DNA of 64,000 bases from VAZQ01 sp036557705 (GTDB lineage Bacteria > Pseudomonadota > Alphaproteobacteria > Rhizobiales > Xanthobacteraceae), in contig DATBHB010000190.1 of NCBI GenBank assembly GCA_036557705.1, forward strand, positions 51,913 through 115,912. The letters are read 5' to 3'. The notes beneath the pieces were generated by a model, which worked only from the letters and a program-made list of their open reading frames with translations, was not told the DNA's origin and did no database searches. Position 1 is the stretch's first letter; the number at the start of each line of letters is the position of its first letter. Both the position numbers and the translations under genes were made by a program. This document shows positions 39,760 through 48,561 of this stretch, one piece after another.

Positions 39760-40740
39760 TCAAGACCTGCGCGGGTGTGGCCCCCCTGCGATGCTCCTGG
39801 CGACCTCGCACGCGCACTGGATGAAGCGCGCCACCACCGGACTGAGCGTTCGGTTTTTCAATGTCGCGATCGCGACCGGCCATGATCGCGCCGGAAGTTG
39901 GATCGGCAAAGCTTTCAATGAGAAGCGGTCGCGGTGGAGGTGCAGAACCGAGCGTGGCAGCACCGCAACAAAATCACCGGTGGCGAGCAGATTGGTACGA
40001 AGGTGGACTGAAAGTGTTTTGATGCTGATTTTTGGCGGCTGGAGTCCTTGCATCCGAAACGCCTCTGCCAGCACTTTCTGATTCCAAGTGCCGTCCGCCG
40101 CCAAAATCCATTGCTCATTGGCGAGTTCGGCAAGTTGGATCTTCCGGCGGCGGGCCCATCGATTCTGCGCGCCGACCGCGACGACCAATGCGTCGTCCAA
40201 AAGAACCTCTATGCTAAGGTCTTCATCGAACTGACCCGCCCACAGGTCTTCTCCGGTTCGAGCGAAAATGAGGTCGAGGCTCCGATCCCGCAGCCGTCGC
40301 AACATTGCGCCTGTATCGCCAGCATCCACGTCAAGACTAATGCGCGGATATTGCCGGAGGAAGCGATGGATGATCGGGGGTAGTATCGCAGATGAAATTG
40401 ATTCAGAGCTTCCGAGCGCCAGTTGTCCGGCCGCCGGATCGGCCAGGAATTCGATTTCCTGGACGCTTAGCTTCAACTCGTCGAAAATCGTCGCGCCATG
40501 CTTGAGCAGCGCTTGGCCGTAGAAGGTTGGTTCAACCCCGTGAGCCGTGCGGTCGAGAAGGCGTACTCCAAGGGTATGCTCGAGATCGGTGATCGTTTTG
40601 GACACAACCGGCTGTGAGATCGCAAGATCCCGTGCAGCCTTTGCCATGCTCCCCCGTTGCGCTACTGCCATCAGGACATGAAGGTCACGCAGCCTGAGGC
40701 GGCGGCCAATGCGGTCTGTCCAGCGCATCATCAAACTCAT
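39760..40740 (-). CDS. LysR-family regulator (pair 2)
   Basis: 326 residues from MSLMMRWTDRIGRRLRLRDL. The winged helix contains QRGSMAKAARDLAISQPVVSK, and the effector domain follows. It is convergent with the second Bug gene and divergent from the third, with 94 bases between starts. Paralogue of LysR pair 1. The three-residue-shifted ATG at 40731 is an alternative start. Confidence 0.9.
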   Translation of the reverse strand: MSLMMRWTDRIGRRLRLRDLHVLMAVAQRGSMAKAARDLAISQPVVSKTITDLEHTLGVRLLDRTAHGVEPTFYGQALLKHGATIFDELKLSVQEIEFLADPAAGQLALGSSESISSAILPPIIHRFLRQYPRISLDVDAGDTGAMLRRLRDRSLDLIFARTGEDLWAGQFDEDLSIEVLLDDALVVAVGAQNRWARRRKIQLAELANEQWILAADGTWNQKVLAEAFRMQGLQPPKISIKTLSVHLRTNLLATGDFVAVLPRSVLHLHRDRFSLKALPIQLPARSWPVAIATLKNRTLSPVVARFIQCACEVARSIAGGPHPRRS

Positions 40741-40834
40741 AGCCAAAAGGGTATAGCAGCGTATCAAAAACAGAACTTTCTACTAACCTCGAAACGTGTA
40801 AATCGCAATCCTGAAGGCGATTGGAGCACACACC

Positions 40835-41815
40835 ATGGTCCGAAAATGCTCGATCCGGGCACTGATGCTTATCATTGGCATGAACGTCATGGCTGTAGCA
40901 TCGGCAGAGGTCTATCCCTCGCGGCCGATCACCATAGTCGTACCTGCTGCGGCAGGAGGCCCCGGGGATGCGTTCGCGCGTATTATCGCCGAACACATCC
41001 GATCCTCACTCGGCCAACCTGCAACCATCGAAAACATAGCTGGGGCGTCGGGCAGCATCGGCGCTGGGCGTGTCGCGCGTGCGACCGGAGATGGGTACAC
41101 GCTCGTACTTGGCAATTGGGCCACGCATGTCCTCAATGGCGCGTTGTTCACGCTTCCATATGACGTGACAACTGATTTTGAGCCAATAGCCTTGATTGCG
41201 AGAAACCCGCTGGTGATTTCCGCCCGAAAAACAATGCCCGCTAATACCTTGCGGGAGTTGGTCGCGTGGCTGAAAGCGAACCCAGACAAGGCAACCGCGG
41301 GCACCAGCGGCCCCGGCAGCGCCATGCATCTCGCCGGCGTCCTGTTCCAGAAAGAAACCGGCGCACGTTTTGGTTTTGTGCCGTATCGCGGAGCCGCGCC
41401 GGCCATTCAAGACCTGCTCGGCGGCCGGATTGATCTCTATATCGGCCTTGCGGCCGATTGCGTGCCGCAGGTTCGCGCCGACAATATCAAGGCTTACGCT
41501 GTCCCGGCAAAATCGCGCCTTACCGCCGCTCCGGATATTCCGACGGTGGACGAGGCCGGAGTGCCTGGGCTCTATGTTTCAGGCTGGACTGGCCTGTGGG
41601 CGCCAAAAGGCGCCCCCAAGGACATCATCGCTCGGCTCAATTCGGTCATCCTTGATACCTTGGCCGATCCAGCAGTGCGCCAGCGACTCGCCGGCATGGG
41701 ACAGGAGATTCCGCTGCGCGCGCAGCAGACGCCGGATGCACTTCGTGCATTTCAGAAGGCCGAGATCGAGAAGTGGTGGCCGATCATCAAAACGGCGGGA
41801 ATCAAAGCGGAGTGA
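40835..41815 (+). CDS. Bug/TctC-type tripartite tricarboxylate binding protein (3)
   Basis: 326 residues. The signal peptide ends near ASA-EVYPSRPI. The mature part begins YPSRPITIVVPAAAGGPGD and ends EIEKWWPIIKTAGIKAE, almost the same ending as Bug 1 (36527-37534). GWTGLWAPKGAPKDI is conserved in the second lobe. It is divergent from LysR 2. The Bug 1/LysR 1 and Bug 3/LysR 2 pairs appear to be copies of one module flanking the deacetylase operon. Confidence 0.92.
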   Translation: MVRKCSIRALMLIIGMNVMAVASAEVYPSRPITIVVPAAAGGPGDAFARIIAEHIRSSLGQPATIENIAGASGSIGAGRVARATGDGYTLVLGNWATHVLNGALFTLPYDVTTDFEPIALIARNPLVISARKTMPANTLRELVAWLKANPDKATAGTSGPGSAMHLAGVLFQKETGARFGFVPYRGAAPAIQDLLGGRIDLYIGLAADCVPQVRADNIKAYAVPAKSRLTAAPDIPTVDEAGVPGLYVSGWTGLWAPKGAPKDIIARLNSVILDTLADPAVRQRLAGMGQEIPLRAQQTPDALRAFQKAEIEKWWPIIKTAGIKAE

Positions 41816-41889
41816 ACACGTCAGTCGGTGACGCGACTTACATGGCCAGAGTGCCCCTGGGTGCGCCAAGCCGAACCCGGCGCACATCC

Positions 41890-42192
41890 TCAAAAGTCCT
41901 GCTCGTCGAGGTCGCGTGCGCCGTGCAGCACCCGCACGACATCAATGAAACCCTCTTCGATTCGGTAGAAGACGATCCAAGACATTGCTCGAAAGCTATG
42001 AATGTTGACGCCGATTTCTGGGCGCTTGCGGCCCATCCGCGGTTGTGTCGCGATCAGACTGATAATTCGTTCAATCTCATCCAAAACGCGATCCGCAGCG
42101 GAGACATCGCGTTCGGCGATGTAGAGCCAAATATCCCCCAGGTCAGCCCTCGCTTTTTGCGATCGGCGAATCCCAAGAACGCCGCGATTCAT
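41890..42192 (-). CDS. RelE/ParE-type toxin
   Basis: 100 residues. ParE-like motifs are ARADLGDIWLYIAERDVSAADRVLDEI in the N-terminal helices, then QPRMGRKRPEI, IVFYRIEEG and DVVRVLHGARDL at the C-terminus. It starts within the stop of the antitoxin gene (ATGA overlap). ParE toxins poison DNA gyrase and RelE toxins cut ribosomal mRNA; the RVLHGARDL end favours ParE. Confidence 0.88.
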   Translation of the reverse strand: MNRGVLGIRRSQKARADLGDIWLYIAERDVSAADRVLDEIERIISLIATQPRMGRKRPEIGVNIHSFRAMSWIVFYRIEEGFIDVVRVLHGARDLDEQDF

Positions 42193-42470
42193 TCGGCGAC
42201 TTTGTTGGCCAACAAGGTCCGTCCCTCGCGTTTAATCTGCTCAAATTCATCGACTGCCATTGGCTCCGAACCAGACGCAATACCCTCTTCGATCAGTTCC
42301 CGAAGACGTTTGAGCTTGGCAGCGCGAATTTGCTGCTTCACACGCCAATCCTGAAGCGCGTCGATGATCACGTCGTTTTCGACCAGGTAGCGTTCACCGT
42401 CGACGGCGTCGCGAACGGCTTGCGCCAGTTCTGGCGGGATCAGCACGGACAGCCGGGCAAATTCGTTCAT
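42189..42470 (-). CDS. ParD-like antitoxin
   Basis: 93 residues, charged, with an N-terminal ribbon-helix-helix-type segment (ARLSVLIPPELAQAVRDAV) and a helical C-terminus for toxin binding (RLRELIEEGIASGSEP). The ATG at 42470 follows GAAGG; a GTG at 42476 is an alternative. The partner toxin follows with a four-base overlap. The ribbon-helix-helix end probably represses its own promoter upstream. Confidence 0.85.
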   Translation of the reverse strand: MNEFARLSVLIPPELAQAVRDAVDGERYLVENDVIIDALQDWRVKQQIRAAKLKRLRELIEEGIASGSEPMAVDEFEQIKREGRTLLANKVAE

Positions 42471-42598
42471 AGACACCTTCGGTCGGGTTGCTCCCGTGAT
42501 CTACTTCGTATCGGCACGTTCACAGCGCAAGTCCCGGTGCTGCGATTCGGCGCTGGCTGTTCCCCCGCCGAATCGCAGTTCGCGGATAGTGCGCCGCA

Positions 42599-43360
42599 TC
42601 AACTCGCCGGCGGCTCCATGGCGCCTTTGCGGAGCAGACCGGCATTCGCAGGGTCCGCCGCGAATTTCACGAAGGCAGCGGCGACATCGGGCTGCTTGCT
42701 CCCGGTCAGGACGCCCATCCCGATCTTGCCGTATTCCATCAGCGCGGCCGGCAGCGGGCCGAGGTAAACCGTCCCCGCATGGGGCTGGATCACATTGGTC
42801 TGCTGGATGCCGATCTCGACATCGCCGTCGGCGACAGCCGCCGCAACGAGCTTGCCTTGGACGATCTTTATCTTGTCCTTGATCTGGTCGTAGATGCCGA
42901 GCTTCTGGAACATTCTGGTGTTGAACGGGCCGGTGCCGGCGTTGGTGTGGCCGATCGACTTGGCATTGAGCATCGCCTGCTTGAACGCCTCGGGCGTGCT
43001 GATGTCGGGCTTGGCTGCGCCGGCCTTGACGGCGACGCCGTTTCCGACCCGCGCGTATTCGACCACCGTGCTGGGAACAATCTTGCCGCTCTTTGCCCAG
43101 TCATTGATCTGTGCAAGGCCGGAGGACACCAAATCCCCTTCCCCGGCATTGACCTTCTGTCCCAATGCAGGGCCGCCCTGGAAACTGACGATCACCTTGT
43201 TGCCGGTCGCCTTTTCGAAAGCGGCGGCAAGCTCGCGCACGCCCGATTCGGTTGCCTGATTGAGCAGCACGGTGATCTCTGCCGCCTTAGCCGAGCCGCT
43301 ATCGATGAAGGCAGCCACGCCAAAAAGCGCCAGCGCCGCGAATGTCGTGCAAAATTTCAT
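42599..43360 (-). CDS. ModA-like extracellular anion-type binding protein
   Basis: 253 residues. The signal peptide ends near AKA-AEITVLL. The mature domain (ITVLLNQATESGVRELAAAFEK to LTGSKQPDVAAAF) matches the molybdate/anion cluster-D type binding proteins. GTGPFNTRMFQKLGI and ADGDVEIGIQQTN are the usual ligand-site regions. It is divergent from the fused permease at 43609, with repeat R5a between them. The two may work together, but no ATPase gene is here. Not clearly molybdate-specific. Confidence 0.82.
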   Translation of the reverse strand: MKFCTTFAALALFGVAAFIDSGSAKAAEITVLLNQATESGVRELAAAFEKATGNKVIVSFQGGPALGQKVNAGEGDLVSSGLAQINDWAKSGKIVPSTVVEYARVGNGVAVKAGAAKPDISTPEAFKQAMLNAKSIGHTNAGTGPFNTRMFQKLGIYDQIKDKIKIVQGKLVAAAVADGDVEIGIQQTNVIQPHAGTVYLGPLPAALMEYGKIGMGVLTGSKQPDVAAAFVKFAADPANAGLLRKGAMEPPAS

Positions 43361-43509
43361 GATGTTCCTCCAGTTGGCTATCAGCTTCGGTGCCTGGCCG
43401 GTTGAACGCCTTTTACAGGAAAAGCGTCACGCCGAGCGCGACCTTGCCTCTGCCCTTTTAGCAAACAGCGAACCTTATGGCATTTTCGTAGCGCGGGCCA
43501 GTATCGGAT

Positions 43510-43597
43510 TCGTCCTTCGAGACGGCGCGCGCTATCCTTCGAGACGCGCGCCAAAGGCGCCGCTCTTCAGGATGAGCCGCGGGCCTCCTCAGGACGG
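43510..43597. repeat. Intergenic palindrome, family R5 (copy a)
   Basis: Contains TCCTTCGAGACG twice and ends CTCCTCAGGACGG, the typical CTTCGAG/CTCAGGA repeat of Hyphomicrobiales. The other copies are 50497-50629 and 58567-58725. This one is degenerate and ends 12 bases before the fused permease start. Confidence 0.6.
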
Positions 43598-43608
43598 GGC
43601 GCCAATGA

Positions 43609-45366
43609 ATGACGAGCCAAACCATGCGGGGGCCTGCCGCCGAACTCAAGGATGTTTCACCCGCCTGGCGGGGCTTGTTCCCGCAGGTGGATTCCGGTGT
43701 CGGCGCGCTCTGGGCGCTCATCGTGGTCAGCTCGCTCGCCGTGCTGCCGCCGTTCTTCTATGTGGTCGAGAGCAGCCTCATGGTCCCGCGGCCGGGATTG
43801 CGGACTGCGCTTGGATTAGAAAATTTTCAGCGCGTCTTTGAGATCAGCGGCGTCAATTTGTGGGCCGCGACGATTGCCTTCGCGCTCGGGTCTTCCGTGC
43901 TGGCAATCGTGCTGGGCTTCACGGCCGCCTGGCTCTTGGCGCGCACCAATGTGCCGTTTCGGCAGACCGTGTTCGTCGGCGCGTTTCTTTCGCTCTCAGT
44001 GCCGCTGATCGTCAAGGGCATCGGCTGGATTCTGCTGCTCGGGCCCAATAACGGACTGATCAATGTGTGGTTGCGCTCGTGGCTCGGGATCGACGGCGCT
44101 CCGATCGAGCTGTTCAGCCTTGGCGGCATGATTTTCGTCGAGGGCCTGTTATGGACACCGATCGCGCTGTTGCTCGCCTTGCCGCCGCTTTCGGCCATGG
44201 ATCCCGCGCTCGAAGAAGCGGCATCGATGTGCGGGGCCTCGCGCTGGCAGACGCTTTACCGCGTGACCGTGCCGCTCGCCCGGCCGGCCATTCTGGCCGT
44301 GGGGTTGCTATCTTTCATTCGCGGTCTCGAAGCCTTCGAAGTGCCGCTGCTGATCGGCATTCCGGGCGGCATCGTCACGGTAACGACCGCGCTCTATCAG
44401 TCGATCCACACTGGCTTCGTGCCGCGTTACGGAGAAGCGAGCGCCTACGCGGTGCTGCTGATGGGAGCGGTCGCGCTGCCGCTCGCTCTCTACTACCGCG
44501 CCACAAAAGAGACGGCGAAATTTGCGACCGTGACCGGCAGGGGTTTCCGGCCCTCGCGCATCGACCTCGGCAAATGGAAATATCCTTGCGCCTTGTGGGT
44601 GCTCATCGTTCCGGTCTCGCTCCTGGCGCCTTTGATGCTCATGCTCTGGGCGTCGTTTCTGCCGATCTACACCAAGCCTTCGCTTGCGGATTTGGGCCAG
44701 ATGTCGTTTACGAATTACACGGCAGTGGCGACCCGGGTCGATACCGTTTCCGGAATGTGGAACAGCATGCTGGTCGGGATCGGCAGCGCCAGCGCGGTCG
44801 CGGCTGCCGCATTGCTGATGAGCTGGATGGTGGTACGCCGGCGCGAGGCGGCGCGCTGGCTTATCGACGTGATCGGATCGCTGCCGCTGGTGTTTCCCGG
44901 GATCGTGCTCGGCATTGCGGTCCTGGTTCAATTCCTCAACCTGCGCTTCATCCCGATCTACGGCACGCTGTGGATCGTCATCTTCGCCCTCGGGCTCAAG
45001 TTCATGCCCTACGGGATGCGGTTCTGCTATTCGGGCCTGTTGGCGATCGATCGGCAACTCGAGGACAGCGCGCGCGTCTGCGGCGCCGGCGGCCCCAAGG
45101 TGCTGCGCGCCATCGTGCTGCCGCTCACCATGCCGGCGATCGCTGCCACCTGGATCTACGTGTTCATGCACGCGATCCGCGATCTTTCCACCGCGATTCT
45201 GCTCTCGGGAGCCGACAACTCGATCGTCGCGGTGGTGATGCTCGACCTCTGGAACAACGGCGAGGTACCTCAGGTTGCGGCCTTGAGCATCGTCATCGCG
45301 GTGGTGATGACGACCCTCGGGGTCACTTTCATGAAATTGAGCACGCGCCATAATTATAAGATTTAG
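43609..45366 (+). CDS. Fused two-domain ABC permease (iron/thiamine FbpB-like)
   Basis: 585 residues with two permease domains, about 12 membrane helices in all. Each half has the EAA loop: EEAASMCGASRWQTLYRVTVP (split here as EEAASMCGASRW and QTLYRVTVP) and EDSARVCGAGGPKVLRAIVLP. Both end in a Gly-rich turn and Pro. The first half starts near residue 20, the second near 325. This is the FbpB/ThiP architecture for iron, putrescine or thiamine importers. The start at 43609 is the first of several; MRGPAAE (43624) is possible. No ATPase gene is adjacent. Confidence 0.88.
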   Translation: MTSQTMRGPAAELKDVSPAWRGLFPQVDSGVGALWALIVVSSLAVLPPFFYVVESSLMVPRPGLRTALGLENFQRVFEISGVNLWAATIAFALGSSVLAIVLGFTAAWLLARTNVPFRQTVFVGAFLSLSVPLIVKGIGWILLLGPNNGLINVWLRSWLGIDGAPIELFSLGGMIFVEGLLWTPIALLLALPPLSAMDPALEEAASMCGASRWQTLYRVTVPLARPAILAVGLLSFIRGLEAFEVPLLIGIPGGIVTVTTALYQSIHTGFVPRYGEASAYAVLLMGAVALPLALYYRATKETAKFATVTGRGFRPSRIDLGKWKYPCALWVLIVPVSLLAPLMLMLWASFLPIYTKPSLADLGQMSFTNYTAVATRVDTVSGMWNSMLVGIGSASAVAAAALLMSWMVVRRREAARWLIDVIGSLPLVFPGIVLGIAVLVQFLNLRFIPIYGTLWIVIFALGLKFMPYGMRFCYSGLLAIDRQLEDSARVCGAGGPKVLRAIVLPLTMPAIAATWIYVFMHAIRDLSTAILLSGADNSIVAVVMLDLWNNGEVPQVAALSIVIAVVMTTLGVTFMKLSTRHNYKI

Positions 45367-45407
45367 CGTCGCTGGGACGCAAAGTGTTCTGGAAATGGTC
45401 GCGCGCC

Positions 45408-45552
45408 GTAGGGTGGGCAAAATCGCCTTGCGAGTCTCTCGCGTAACGGCTGGACGTCCGGGCGATTTTGCCCACGCGGTCGCCTTTCGACGTATATGGC
45501 CGCGTGGGCACGGCGCACGCGCAAAAGCGCGTTGCGTCTTTGCCCACCCTAC
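45408..45552. repeat. REP-like palindrome, family R2 (copy b, complete)
   Basis: 145 bases with perfect 12-base terminal inverted repeats: GTAGGGTGGGCA at the left and TGCCCACCCTAC at the right. Inner arms GGGCAAAATCGCC and GGGCGATTTTGCCC form a second stem, followed by CACGCGGTCGCC and GCGTGGGCACGGCGCAC. This is the most complete R2 copy and sets the family's boundaries. It sits between convergent genes (the fused permease and the DUF1501 gene). Confidence 0.85.
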
Positions 45553-45563
45553 GAATCCGTTGA

Positions 45564-46838
45564 TTACGCCAGCAGGCCGCTTACCGGCTTCACCGCGCCG
45601 CTAGCGGGAAACACAGTGGCGGCGAGCGCCTTGTCGTCGAGGCGCAGGTGATCGCGCAGCAAACCCTTGAGCACGGCGCGCAGATCGGCGGTCGGTTTGA
45701 GGTCGCGGTTCTGATAGAGACTGTTCTCCTTGAGACCCGGCCAATCGGCCACGACGCGGCCGCCTTTGAGCGCCCCGCCGGCGAGTAGCGCCACCGTCGC
45801 AGTGCCGTGGTCGGTACCGTCGGTGCCGTTGATCCGGGCGGTGCGGCCGAATTCGGTCACTACTGCGACCACGGTTTCCTGCCACGCGGCGCGCATATTG
45901 GTCTCGATCGCCGCAAGCGCGCCGTCGAGAGCGGAGAGAAGCGCCGCAAGCCGGCCGCCGATTGCGCCCTCGGCGGCGTGAGTATCCCAGCCATCGAAGG
46001 CGAGCGCGCCGATCCGCGGTCCATCGGATCCGGCGAGGAATTTCGCCGCGGCACCCGCCGACTCGGCAAAATAGGCGCGCACCTGCGCGGCCCCTGGCAC
46101 CGGGCGCGGCTGGCCATTCTGGGTCGCCGGTCCTGGCTGGGCGTTCGCCGCCGCGTCCATTCCTCCGGCACCCGCAATCGCGGCCAGCCCCATGCGTTCT
46201 TCGAGCACGCGAGCCAGCGACGGATCCGTATGGCGGTAAAGGTCGAGGAGCCGCATCATCGTGTCGTCGCTCGCCGGCGGTAGCCGCCGCGGTGTCCAGG
46301 CCAGCACTTGCGCCGGTCCGCGTACGATGAGCGGCGCGATGGGACCGACCGCGAAGGCATCGCGCGCCTTTGGGTTGGCGCGGCTCGCCGGCTCGATCGC
46401 GCCAAGCGCGCGGTTGAGCCAGCCGCTCCCTGCGGAGCCAACCTGCGGCAGTCCGCTTTCGAGCACGTCCTGGCCGTCGAAATGGGAGCGCTCGCGATAG
46501 GGCGTGGCGACCGCATGGACGATCGTCGCGGCGCCGGCCTTGTACATGCGATAAAGGTTCGGCATTCCCGGGTTGAGCGCGAACATCGAATCGAGCGGCA
46601 GTCCTGGCGTCGCGCCTTGGAGCGTCAACGCCTTTTCGCCGCGCAACCTGATCCAGTCCGGATCGCCGACCGGCGCCACCGCGGCAAGACCGTCGAGCGC
46701 GCCGCGCAGCACGATGACGAGAAGGCGCGGATCGCGGCCCTCGGCGAGCGCCTGCCTGGGCAAATAGGCCCAGGCAAAGAGCGTTCCTGAGGCAAGCAGC
46801 AGCTCACGGCGGCTCGGAGCATGAAGATTGATCTTCAT
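45564..46838 (-). CDS. DUF1501 family exported protein (Tat signal)
   Basis: 424 residues. The start MKINLHAPSRRELLLASG has a twin-Arg pair (R10-R11) and a hydrophobic stretch ending RQALAEG, a Tat-type signal. The DUF1501 motifs follow: LLVIVLRGALDGLAAVAPVGDPD, VHAVATPYRERSHFDGQDVLE, LAFDGWDTHA, VVTEFGRTARINGTDGTDHGTAT. It belongs to the alkaline-phosphatase superfamily. It pairs with the DUF1800 gene 37 bases upstream; these two always occur together and are thought to act at the envelope, with unknown chemistry. Confidence 0.88.
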   Translation of the reverse strand: MKINLHAPSRRELLLASGTLFAWAYLPRQALAEGRDPRLLVIVLRGALDGLAAVAPVGDPDWIRLRGEKALTLQGATPGLPLDSMFALNPGMPNLYRMYKAGAATIVHAVATPYRERSHFDGQDVLESGLPQVGSAGSGWLNRALGAIEPASRANPKARDAFAVGPIAPLIVRGPAQVLAWTPRRLPPASDDTMMRLLDLYRHTDPSLARVLEERMGLAAIAGAGGMDAAANAQPGPATQNGQPRPVPGAAQVRAYFAESAGAAAKFLAGSDGPRIGALAFDGWDTHAAEGAIGGRLAALLSALDGALAAIETNMRAAWQETVVAVVTEFGRTARINGTDGTDHGTATVALLAGGALKGGRVVADWPGLKENSLYQNRDLKPTADLRAVLKGLLRDHLRLDDKALAATVFPASGAVKPVSGLLA

Positions 46839-46875
46839 CGATTCACCCATGTGGTTTGACAACGCAACGCGCGCG

Positions 46876-48318
46876 TCACCTCCGCTGGAATTCGGGCGCC
46901 ATGAACAGCAGCGCGAGCGCCTGCGGCCGGCTCTCGGCGCGTGCAATCGTCTGCCTCGTCTCGGCCGTGGCGATCGGCGCCAGCGTCGCCTCGAATACCT
47001 CCATTGGATCGACTCCGTCGCCCAGCCGGCGAGCGAACTGATTGGCGACGTCGAGCCGTTCCGAGAGGCCGTCGAGCCAAGTTGCGTTGTCGTCGCCGAA
47101 GCCATTGGGCGCCGGCACCCGCCACAGCGGCTCGCCAAGCAGGTTCTGCGCCTGAACGACCGGGCGCACGTCAGGGACACTCGTGGTTCCGACGGCACGC
47201 AGCGCCCCCACGAGCCATTCGGTCGGATGCTTGAGCTTGCTGCGTGACGGCTCCCAGGCTTCCGGCGCGTTCACCAGCGCTTTGGCAACTTCCGTGAGAT
47301 TGCCTTCGGTGTCCATGAAGCGCTTGCTCAGCCGCTCGATAAGCGGACTTGGCGGATCGTCGGCGACGAAATGGCGGGCGAGCTTGGCGGCGATGTGCTT
47401 TGCAGTCGCCGGATGGCGGGCAATGTCGGCAAGCACCCGCGTACCCTGCTCGAAGCCGCCGTCCGGATAGGCCCGGCCGATGACGGTTTGCGGCCCCGGC
47501 TCGTGCATGCGCGGATTGAATGTGAACTCGCCGCCACGCAGCGGGTCCTGGCGCGGCGGAATAATGGTCCAGCCGGTGATGACCTTGGCGAAATTGGCCA
47601 CGTCGGCCTGGCTGTACACGGTACGCACGCCCAGCGTATGCAGTTCGAGTATTTCGCGAGCGAGGTTCTCGTTGAGCCCGGCGTGGCGATTGATGCCGGC
47701 CGGCGAATTCGGCCCGATCGAGCGTGCATTGTCGAGGTAGAGCAGCATCGCCGGATGAGTCTCGACGGCGCGCAGCATGTCGCCGAAATGACCGCGCAGA
47801 TGCGCGCGGATCGTCTCGCGCTCGAACGCTCCCGCGAACGAGCGTACCTGGCCCTTGTCGGCGGAGACGCAGAAATGATTGGACCAGAACCAGACCAGCC
47901 GTTCGGCAAAGCCGAGACTGGCGGCGAGCGCGGTTGCGAGGCGAGCGTTTGCTTCGCTGAGGTAGATTTCCTGCGGCGCAGCGCCGACGCTGGGCTTTAC
48001 ATTCGCGGCCGCCGGCGCAGCATTCCCTTGGCCAGGCGCCGGTTTGTTACCGACGGTTTGTTGGTTGTCTTCCTTTGCGGTCCTGCGCGCTTCGCGCAGC
48101 ATTTCGATCCGCACTCGCTGAAACGCGAAAGCCGCTCGCGCGGCTTCCCCGCTCGTTCGCAAATCCTGGCCGGCGATGCGGCCGGCATCGGGCTTATCAA
48201 GCTCAGCGATGAGCGCACCGCGCGGATCGGAAGCAATCGCCGCAATCGACCCGGCGCGTGGGCCGAGACCGAAGCGATGCAGCGCCAGAGCCGCCGTTGT
48301 CCTGGGATCGAGAGCCAT
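46876..48318 (-). CDS. DUF1800 family protein
   Basis: 480 residues, all-helical in appearance. GGAGGTGACGC precedes the ATG. Recognisable motifs are ALHRFGLGPR, RLVWFWSNHFCVS, HPAMLLYLDN, NENLAREILELHTLGV, and KHIAAKLARHFVADDPP. A Pro/Ala-rich linker (about 95-112) interrupts the N-terminal helical part. No signal peptide is seen, although the partner is exported. It forms the operon DUF1800-DUF1501, as in many proteobacteria and Planctomycetes. Function unknown. Confidence 0.88.
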   Translation of the reverse strand: MALDPRTTAALALHRFGLGPRAGSIAAIASDPRGALIAELDKPDAGRIAGQDLRTSGEAARAAFAFQRVRIEMLREARRTAKEDNQQTVGNKPAPGQGNAAPAAANVKPSVGAAPQEIYLSEANARLATALAASLGFAERLVWFWSNHFCVSADKGQVRSFAGAFERETIRAHLRGHFGDMLRAVETHPAMLLYLDNARSIGPNSPAGINRHAGLNENLAREILELHTLGVRTVYSQADVANFAKVITGWTIIPPRQDPLRGGEFTFNPRMHEPGPQTVIGRAYPDGGFEQGTRVLADIARHPATAKHIAAKLARHFVADDPPSPLIERLSKRFMDTEGNLTEVAKALVNAPEAWEPSRSKLKHPTEWLVGALRAVGTTSVPDVRPVVQAQNLLGEPLWRVPAPNGFGDDNATWLDGLSERLDVANQFARRLGDGVDPMEVFEATLAPIATAETRQTIARAESRPQALALLFMAPEFQRR

Positions 48319-48561
48319 GCGTCACCTCCGCTCCATTTGCGAGGTCGAACGCGCCCCCAACGCCGGACAGTATTGCACAAAAGCTGTGACCGGAACGAGG
48401 CACACAGGATTAAATTATTGCAAGCATGAACAAATCGACAATTTAGCTGGGCGGACAGTCACGCTTGCGCGGCAGCGGAGTCCGCCCTAGGTCTTGCGCC
48501 CCAGAGCCGTCTCAATCGCAGCGCGATAATTGTGATGGCAAAGGAAACCCAGAGAAGCGAC

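Noticed and set aside
41890..42470. Mobile element or prophage around the toxin-antitoxin pair
   Set aside because: No transposase, integrase or terminal repeat was found beside it; the pair is isolated between metabolic genes.
47371..48429. Plus-strand frame of 352 codons over the DUF1800 gene
   Set aside because: Antisense to a recognisable family gene with a strong ribosome site.
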